In this document: in pieces, positions 1-4,703 of the stretch | Layout of the letters: each line of letters opens with the position of its first letter | How positions within the stretch are numbered: position 1 is the stretch's first letter | Assembly: GCA_902462475.1 (NCBI GenBank) | Contig: CABQCB010000127.1 | Span: 1-5,683 of the forward strand | From: an uncultured Oscillibacter sp. | GTDB taxonomy: Bacteria; Bacillota_A; Clostridia; Oscillospirales; Oscillospiraceae | Direction: 5' to 3' | Length of the DNA: 5,683 nucleotides | Notes under the pieces: model-generated | What the model was told of the DNA's origin: nothing | What the model saw: the letters and a program-made list of their open reading frames with translations, nothing else | Database searches by the model: none | Translations under genes and position numbers: made by a program

Positions 1-109
1 GAGAGGTGCGCCGCGGGGAAATCCTACCCGTACCTAAGCCGTAAGATTTACTTTTTCCATTGCCGCCGCCTTAGCAAATAGAGTTTGATCCTCCATGGAG
101 GTTGATGAT
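1..109. other. Upstream stretch with no identifiable gene
   Basis: No start codon plus ribosome binding site pair is visible here before the one used by the membrane protein gene. All three forward frames are open from the left edge but stop early: frame 1 at 79-81, frame 2 at 35-37 and frame 3 at 42-44. One of them could be the tail of a preceding gene. The 13-residue frame-3 tail (starting EVRRGE and ending PKP) is as plausible as the others, but I do not recognise it. In related genomes the preceding gene is often ispA, which I cannot confirm here. Bases 41-90 are visibly less GC-rich than the genes. I see no convincing -35/-10 pair. The weak GTAA/TTAC stem followed by five T at 41-56 is too short to call a terminator. 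Confidence 0.4.
97..102 (+). promoter_or_regulatory. Shine-Dalgarno site GGAGGT that decides a TTG start
   Basis: GGAGGT lies 7 bases before TTG at 110-112, an ideal spacing. The in-frame ATG at 95-97 overlaps the site itself and has no comparable purine-rich sequence upstream, so the TTG is the better start. The GGAGG is also the right half of a perfect 12-base palindrome, CCTCCATGGAGG, at 90-101. That palindrome could fold into a 4-bp stem with a CATG loop and partly mask the site. Confidence 0.65.
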
Positions 110-661
110 TTGAAAAATACCCGTTCCGGCCGCCGGGACAAAAAAAGCAGCCAGTATGGCTGGGTGGCCACGGTGTTCTGCATCGCCGTGACATTGTCCG
201 CGGTGCTGAGCCTTGCGTCCGAGTCACTGATGGCCGGGGCCGGTGTGGCTGTGGCGCTTTTGATCCTCGCCCTGTTTATCGGACTTGGCATTTTGTTCGA
301 TATCATCGGTGTCGCGGTGACTGCCGCGGATGAAAAACCCTTTCATTCCATGGCTGCCCACCGGGAGAAGGGCGCGCGGGAGGCGCTGCGTCTTTTGAAA
401 AACGCCAGCCGCGTATCCAGTGTGTGCAACGATGTGGTGGGCGATATCTGCGGCATCGTCAGCGGTACTACTGCGGCGGTGATCGTGACCCAGCTGCAGC
501 GGAGCCTGAACACCCGGACCGTGCTGCTGAGCGTTGGCGTGACGGCGCTGATCTCCGGCCTTACCATCGGCGGCAAGGCGCTGGGAAAGACCTTTGCCAT
601 CCGGAAGAGCACCCAGGTGGTGTTTCTGGCCGGACGCTTTTTGCATTTGTTCCATCGCTGA
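110..661 (+). CDS. Small DUF21/CorB-like membrane protein of unknown function
   Basis: A 183-residue integral membrane protein read from TTG at 110; an ATG at 95 would add five residues. A basic, hydrophilic N-terminus (about residues 1-15) precedes roughly four hydrophobic segments at about 18-37, 42-72, 108-129 and 137-154. A cytoplasmic-looking basic loop lies at about 76-104. The stretch from that loop to about residue 118 (KGAREALRLLKNASRV, then CNDVVGDICGIVSG) resembles the transmembrane DUF21 domain of CNNM/CorB/CorC divalent-cation transporters. In those proteins a run of small charged residues and 'ALRLL..P' precedes the next helix. The CBS pair and C-terminal CorC_HlyC domain of full-length family members (usually over 400 residues) are absent, so this is a DUF21-only protein. 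Cys106 and Cys114 frame the conserved-looking CND...GDIC segment. The gene ends 16 bases before dxs and is probably co-transcribed with it. A link to Mg2+ or other metal transport is inferred from the resemblance only. Confidence 0.7.
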   Translation: MKNTRSGRRDKKSSQYGWVATVFCIAVTLSAVLSLASESLMAGAGVAVALLILALFIGLGILFDIIGVAVTAADEKPFHSMAAHREKGAREALRLLKNASRVSSVCNDVVGDICGIVSGTTAAVIVTQLQRSLNTRTVLLSVGVTALISGLTIGGKALGKTFAIRKSTQVVFLAGRFLHLFHR

Positions 662-677
662 GAGGAGATAGAGATTT

Positions 678-2528
678 GTGATATTGGAAACGATTCATTC
701 CCCGGAGGACGTCAAGAAGCTGGACAAGCATCAGCTGCCCGAGCTTTGTGCCGAGATCCGGGAATTTTTGGTTCAGAACGTGTCCCGCACCGGCGGGCAC
801 CTTGCCTCGAACCTGGGAGCGGTGGAGCTGACGGTGGCCATCCACCGGGTGTTCGATACCCAGCGTGATCGGCTGGTGTTCGACGTGGGGCACCAGTGCT
901 ATGTGCACAAGGCGCTGACCGGCCGGCAGGAGCTGTTTTCCACTCTGCGCCAGTTCGGGGGTCTCTCCGGCTTCCCCAAGCCCCGGGAGAGCGTCCATGA
1001 CGCCTTCATCGCCGGTCATGCGTCCAACTCCGTGTCCGTGGCTCTGGGCATGGCCCGGGCCCGCACGCTGACCGGCGGGGACTACCGGGTGCTGGCTCTT
1101 ATCGGAGACGGCGCACTGACCGGCGGCCTTGCCTACGAGGGCCTCAACAATGCCGGCGCCTCCGGGGAGCCGCTGATCGTCATTTTGAACGACAACGGCA
1201 TGTCCATCAATCCCAATGTGGGCGCGGTGCCCCGGCATCTGGGCCGCCTGCGTTCCAAGCCGGCCTACTACCACTTCAAAAAATGGTACCGGGGGCTGTT
1301 CGGCAAGCATCCCGCCCAAAACCCCATTTACCGGTTCAACCATCAGGTCAAATCTTTCCTGAAAAAGAGCCTCTGGCCCCGCAGCACCATGTTTGAGGAC
1401 ATGGGCTTTACCTATCTGGGGCCTATCGACGGACACGACCTGCCCCGCCTGTGCGATATGCTCCAGTGGGCCAAGGAGCTCAACGGCCCGGTTTTGGTGC
1501 ATGTGTACACGGTCAAGGGCAAGGGCTATCCCTTTGCGGAGGCCAATCCCGGCAAGTTCCATGGTATCAGCCCCTTTGACCCGGAGACCGGGCTTTTGAA
1601 AAAGCCCGGCGGGGAGACGTTCTCCTCCGTATTCGGCAAGACTCTGTGCGACTGCGCGGCTCAGAACAGCCGCGTGTGCGCCATCACCGCCGCCATGGCG
1701 GACGGAACGGGCCTGACGCCTTTTGCCAAGGAGTTCCCCAACCGCTTTTTCGATGTGGCTATCGCGGAGGGCCATGGGGTCGCCATGGCCGCGGGCCTTG
1801 CCAAACAGGGGATGATCCCGGTATTTGCCGTGTACTCCACATTTTTGCAGCGGGGCTATGACCAGCTGATCCACGATGTTTCCCTGCAAAACCTGCATGT
1901 GGTGCTGGGGGTGGACCGGGCGGGCCTGGTGGGCTCCGACGGCGAGACCCACCATGGCTGTTTCGACGCGCTGTACCTTTCCGCCATCCCTGGCTACACG
2001 GTGCTGTGTCCCGCCAGCTTTGCGGAGATGCGGTCCATGCTGCGCCAGGCGCTCTTTGCCATTGATGGCCCTGTGGCGGTGCGTTATCCCCGAGGCGGAG
2101 AAGGAAACTTCAAGGAAGACCATTCCGCGGAGGGCGCGGCGGTGCAGCTGCGCAGCGGCACGGATGTGACGCTGGTGGCCTACGGCATCATGATCAATCA
2201 GACGCTGGAGGCGGCGGACCTTCTGGAAAAGAAGGGCATCCACGCGGGCGTGGTGAAGCTCAACCGCATCTCGCCGCTGAACTTTGAAGACATTGAGATC
2301 CTGGCGGACGCGGATACGCTGGTGGTGGCGGAGGACTCCTTCGGCGCCGGCTGCGTGGGCCAGCGATTGGCGGCGCTGCTGGCGGAGCAGGGGAAGGCGC
2401 CCCGCCGCCTGGTGCTGCAGAACCTTGGAAAGACTTACGCCCCGGAGGGCAGCGTGGCGGAGCTGGAGCACAGCTTCGGCCTGGACGCCGCCGGCATCGC
2501 CGCGGCTGCGGAGGAGGGACGCAAATGA
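678..2528 (+). CDS. dxs: 1-deoxy-D-xylulose-5-phosphate synthase
   Basis: Dxs condenses pyruvate with glyceraldehyde 3-phosphate, using thiamine diphosphate and Mg2+, to give DXP. This is the first step of the MEP isoprenoid pathway and a source for thiamine and pyridoxal synthesis; the enzyme is cytoplasmic. The 616-residue length is normal. Visible motifs are GGHLASNLG (39-47, His41), DVGHQ (69-73, His72), the ThDP/Mg motif GDGALTGG (143-150) ending at NDN (171-173), GPIDGHD (248-254), the acid catalyst Glu364 in AIAEGHG, YSTFLQR (386-392), DRAG (413-416), SDGETHHG (420-427) and RYPRG (469-473). These align with E. coli Glu370, Arg398, Asp427, His431 and Arg478 at a constant offset of six. 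The C-terminal transketolase domain runs from about 490 to the end. The motif around Glu364 is AEGHG where E. coli has AEQHA, an unusual but probably tolerated variant. The start is GTG at 678, with AGGAG at 663-667 ten bases upstream. The 3' end overlaps tlyA through ATGA. Confidence 0.97.
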   Translation: MILETIHSPEDVKKLDKHQLPELCAEIREFLVQNVSRTGGHLASNLGAVELTVAIHRVFDTQRDRLVFDVGHQCYVHKALTGRQELFSTLRQFGGLSGFPKPRESVHDAFIAGHASNSVSVALGMARARTLTGGDYRVLALIGDGALTGGLAYEGLNNAGASGEPLIVILNDNGMSINPNVGAVPRHLGRLRSKPAYYHFKKWYRGLFGKHPAQNPIYRFNHQVKSFLKKSLWPRSTMFEDMGFTYLGPIDGHDLPRLCDMLQWAKELNGPVLVHVYTVKGKGYPFAEANPGKFHGISPFDPETGLLKKPGGETFSSVFGKTLCDCAAQNSRVCAITAAMADGTGLTPFAKEFPNRFFDVAIAEGHGVAMAAGLAKQGMIPVFAVYSTFLQRGYDQLIHDVSLQNLHVVLGVDRAGLVGSDGETHHGCFDALYLSAIPGYTVLCPASFAEMRSMLRQALFAIDGPVAVRYPRGGEGNFKEDHSAEGAAVQLRSGTDVTLVAYGIMINQTLEAADLLEKKGIHAGVVKLNRISPLNFEDIEILADADTLVVAEDSFGAGCVGQRLAALLAEQGKAPRRLVLQNLGKTYAPEGSVAELEHSFGLDAAGIAAAAEEGRK

Positions 2529-3346
2529 GCAACAAAACACGTTTGGACGTGCTGCTGGTGGAGCGGGGGCTCCAGGAAAGCCGCCAGAAGGCCCAGGCCA
2601 CCATTATGAGCGGACTGGTGTTCGTGGGCGGCCAGCGGGTGGACAAGCCCGGCACTGCCGTGGCCAACGATGCCGAGATCGAGGTGCGGGGCGGACTGAA
2701 ATATGTGAGCCGGGGCGGGCTGAAGCTGGAAAAGGTCATGGCCACGTTCCCGGTGGCGCTGGAGGGCGCCGTGTGTGCCGATATCGGCGCGTCCACCGGC
2801 GGCTTTACGGACTGCATGCTGCAAAACGGCGCGGCCAAGGTCTACGCCGTGGATGTGGGCTACGGCCAGCTTGCCTGGAAGCTGCGCAGCGATGAGCGGG
2901 TGGTGTGCATGGAGCGCACCAACGCCCGTTATCTGACCCATGCGGAGATCCCCCAGGAGCTGGATTTTGCCTCCGTGGACGTGAGCTTCATTTCCCTCAA
3001 GCTCATTTTGCCGGCACTGGCAGGCCTTGTGCGTGAGGGCGGGCATGTGGCCTGCCTGGTGAAGCCCCAGTTTGAGGCCGGCAAGGAAAAAGTGGGCAAA
3101 AAGGGCGTGGTCCGGGACCCCGCCGTCCATCTGGAGGTGCTGGAGCACTTCCTAGAACATGCAAAGGAAAATAACTTTACAGTCCTTGGCCTGACCTATT
3201 CTCCCATCCGCGGCCCGGAGGGGAATATCGAATATCTGGGGTATCTGGAGAAGGGAAGCGGCACGCCGGGCAGCTTTGATTTGCCGGCGCTGGTGGCGGA
3301 GTCCCATCAGGTGCTCAAAGAGCACGGGGAGGGGAGTGCGCCATGA
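2525..3346 (+). CDS. tlyA: TlyA family rRNA (cytidine-2'-O)-methyltransferase
   Basis: TlyA proteins are S-adenosylmethionine-dependent 2'-O-methyltransferases of rRNA cytidines: C1920 of 23S and, in the longer class, C1409 of 16S. They were once called hemolysins; B. subtilis YqxC is a homologue. This protein has 273 residues. An S4 RNA-binding domain covers about 5-64 (LDVLLVERGLQESRQKAQ onward). The linker motif KYVSRGGLKL (59-68) leads into a FtsJ-like Rossmann domain. The SAM loop is DIGASTGGFTD (86-96), followed by AVDVGYGQL (108-116), VDVSFISL (151-158), LVKPQFEAG (178-186) and NIEYL (234-238). Lys67, Asp152, Lys180 and Glu236 fit the K-D-K-E catalytic tetrad of this fold. Its ATG overlaps the dxs stop, with GGAGGAGGG at 2510-2518 as ribosome binding site, and its own stop overlaps the nadK start, so translation is probably coupled on both sides. 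Family assignment is firm; the exact rRNA target is inferred. Confidence 0.95.
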   Translation: MSNKTRLDVLLVERGLQESRQKAQATIMSGLVFVGGQRVDKPGTAVANDAEIEVRGGLKYVSRGGLKLEKVMATFPVALEGAVCADIGASTGGFTDCMLQNGAAKVYAVDVGYGQLAWKLRSDERVVCMERTNARYLTHAEIPQELDFASVDVSFISLKLILPALAGLVREGGHVACLVKPQFEAGKEKVGKKGVVRDPAVHLEVLEHFLEHAKENNFTVLGLTYSPIRGPEGNIEYLGYLEKGSGTPGSFDLPALVAESHQVLKEHGEGSAP

Positions 3347-4227
3347 ATCCCAAAAAGATCATTCTCTGCCCCAATCCCAACCGGGACCGGGGCATGAGCA
3401 CCACCAAAGAGGCCCAGAAGATCTTGAAGGAGATGGGCTTTCGGACGGTGGTCTGCTCTCCGTTCCGGGATCAGAAGGACGGGGCCTTTGCTGACTTTGA
3501 CGTGCGTCCCCTGCAGCAGGAGATGCGCTCGGCGGACCTGATGATCACCTTCGGCGGGGATGGGACCATTTTACATCTGGCCAAAATGGCGGCGCTGCAC
3601 AAGCTGCCGGTGCTGGGCATCAACATGGGCGGCCTGGGGTTCATCGCCGAACTGGAGTCCGGCGAGCTGGATGTGCTGCGGCGGCTGAAAGACTGGGACT
3701 TCCAGATGGAGCAGCGCATGATGCTAGATGTAGCGGTGATCCGTGAAGGAAAACAGGTTTACACCAACTTGGGCCTCAATGATGCGGTGATCCGGGAGGG
3801 CCCGATCTCCCATGTGATCCACCTGAAGATTGCCTCGGACGGGCGCCACCTGGCGGACATTGCCGGCGACGGTGTCATCATCGCCACGCCCACGGGTTCC
3901 ACGGCCTATTCTCTCTCTGCGGGGGGGCCGGTGGTGGAGCCGGTGGCCCAGACCATGGTGGTGTGTCCCATCTGCATCCATAACATGCGGTTTTCCTCCT
4001 ATGTGCTCTCGCCGGAGCACACCTTGACCATCGAGCTGGAGCGCAACGGCCGCAAGCCCGTCTACCTGTTTGTGGACGAGAGCCGTGGCTTTTCCCTGAA
4101 GGCCGACGACCAGGTGGTGGTGCGCCGGTCCAAATACGCCATGAAGCTGGCGCGTCTGACGGAAAAGAGCTTTTGTGAGATTTTTGCCCAAAAAATGCTT
4201 CCGGGAGGGTTTAGCGATGAAAAATGA
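3343..4227 (+). CDS. nadK: NAD kinase
   Basis: NadK phosphorylates NAD+ at the 2' hydroxyl of the adenosine ribose to make NADP+, using ATP or polyphosphate; it is cytoplasmic. The 294 residues match the family length. Diagnostic features are GGDGT (71-75, catalytic Asp73), NMGGLGF (94-100), GLNDAVI (144-150, the conserved Asn-Asp pair) and the long NAD-binding signature from GDGVI (175-179) through TPTGSTAYS (182-190) to SAGGPVV (192-198). The later segment CPICIHNM (208-215) keeps PIC and His213. It then departs from the usual 'PH-x-L-x-x-RP' pattern, reading IHNMRFSSYVL. The start is the ATG overlapping the tlyA stop (ATGA), with GGAG at 3333-3336 six bases upstream. The 3' end overlaps argR by 11 bases. 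The product supplies NADPH, which the step after Dxs consumes; whether that explains the linkage is speculation. Confidence 0.96.
   Translation: MNPKKIILCPNPNRDRGMSTTKEAQKILKEMGFRTVVCSPFRDQKDGAFADFDVRPLQQEMRSADLMITFGGDGTILHLAKMAALHKLPVLGINMGGLGFIAELESGELDVLRRLKDWDFQMEQRMMLDVAVIREGKQVYTNLGLNDAVIREGPISHVIHLKIASDGRHLADIAGDGVIIATPTGSTAYSLSAGGPVVEPVAQTMVVCPICIHNMRFSSYVLSPEHTLTIELERNGRKPVYLFVDESRGFSLKADDQVVVRRSKYAMKLARLTEKSFCEIFAQKMLPGGFSDEK
4203..4210 (+). promoter_or_regulatory. argR ribosome binding site inside the nadK 3' end
   Basis: GGGAGGGT sits six bases before the argR ATG at 4217, within the last codons of nadK. It settles the start against the in-frame ATG 42 bases upstream, which would add 14 residues with no counterpart in ArgR proteins. 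Its location implies argR initiation depends on ribosomes finishing nadK. Confidence 0.7.
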
Positions 4228-4666
4228 ACGTCAAAACATGATTCTTGAGATCATTTCCCAGGAAAATATCGAGACGCAGGAGCAGCTGCTCTCCCGCTTG
4301 CAGGAGCGCGGCATCACCAGCACCCAGGCCACCATCTCCCGGGACATCAAGCAGATGCACCTGGTGAAAGAGCCGGTGGGGCAGGGCGTGTATAAATACG
4401 CCGTGTCCGGCAACCGCACGAAGCTGAACTTTGCCGAGAAGCTGCGCACCATCTTCCGGGAGAGCATCACCAGCATCGACTATGCCCAGAACATCGTGGT
4501 CATTAAGACCATGCCGGGCCTGGCCAGCGCCGCCTGCGCCGCGCTGGACAATATGGAGTTCAACTTCCTGGTGGGCTCTCTGGCAGGAGACGACACCGCC
4601 TTTTTGGTGATGCGGGACACGGAGTCCGCGGCGGACTTCTGCGAGGAGATCAAGGAGATGCTGTGA
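4217..4666 (+). CDS. argR: Arginine repressor ArgR/AhrC
   Basis: A 149-residue transcription factor that, as known for the family, forms an arginine-bound hexamer. It represses arginine biosynthesis genes and in Bacillus also activates catabolic ones. The N-terminal winged helix-turn-helix domain covers about 1-68. Its recognition helix is STQATISRDIKQM (35-47), where Ser41-Arg42 matches the canonical ATVSRD pattern. The C-terminal oligomerisation and ligand domain covers about 75-149, with TMPGLASAACAALD (98-111) and LAGDDTAFLV (122-131). Asp125-Asp126 of GDDT are the usual arginine contacts. I chose ATG at 4217 over an in-frame ATG at 4175. It has GGGAGGGT six bases upstream, and the protein then begins MKNERQ directly at helix 1, as usual for the family. 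No arginine biosynthesis gene is in the window, so its targets lie elsewhere. Confidence 0.95.
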   Translation: MKNERQNMILEIISQENIETQEQLLSRLQERGITSTQATISRDIKQMHLVKEPVGQGVYKYAVSGNRTKLNFAEKLRTIFRESITSIDYAQNIVVIKTMPGLASAACAALDNMEFNFLVGSLAGDDTAFLVMRDTESAADFCEEIKEML

Positions 4667-4690
4667 TCCCGCCGCCCACGGGGCGCGGGA
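4667..4690 (+). other. GC-rich hairpin between argR and recN
   Basis: TCCCGC (4667-4672) pairs with GCGGGA (4685-4690). After a one-base bulge (C4673), GCCC (4674-4677) pairs with GGGC (4681-4684), around an ACG loop. The stem has ten pairs, nine of them G-C. It begins on the base after the argR stop and touches the recN Shine-Dalgarno site AAGGAG (4690-4695). No run of T follows, so it is not a standard intrinsic terminator. It could tune recN translation, stabilise the 3' end of upstream mRNA or reduce read-through. Its role is inferred from position only. Confidence 0.5.
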
Positions 4691-4703
4691 AGGAGAGAGT
4701 AGC

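Noticed and set aside
41..56. Intrinsic terminator (GTAA/TTAC stem followed by TTTTT)
   Set aside because: The stem is only four mostly A-T pairs with a 3-base loop, too weak to support a call.
47..79. Promoter for the operon with TTTACT as -35
   Set aside because: No hexamer resembling TATAAT lies 16-18 bases downstream. The operon promoter may be further upstream, outside the window.
80..92. Start of a 16S rRNA gene
   Set aside because: The match ends after 13 bases and the following sequence is a protein-coding start; no further rRNA sequence is present. It is kept only as an assembly or coincidence question.
561..2540. Minus-strand open frame of 659 codons covering all of dxs
   Set aside because: It is in codon register with dxs, whose avoidance of TTA, CTA and TCA codons keeps it open. 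The translation is low-complexity His/Gln/Arg/Gly-rich with no recognisable domain, while dxs on the other strand has every family motif.
2284..2895. Plus-strand 203-codon frame spanning the dxs/tlyA junction
   Set aside because: Out-of-frame shadow of two certain genes, with an Arg/Trp-rich translation and no domain.
4175..4216. Longer argR start at an upstream in-frame ATG
   Set aside because: It would add 14 residues translated from nadK codons with no ArgR counterpart, while the ATG at 4217 has a strong, well-spaced ribosome binding site.
4217..4254. ARG box for ArgR autoregulation (TGAA-rich stretch and ATGAT...ATCAT inverted repeat)
   Set aside because: The half sites do not match the TGAAT/ATTCA pattern of known ARG boxes, and the bases are explained as the first argR codons.
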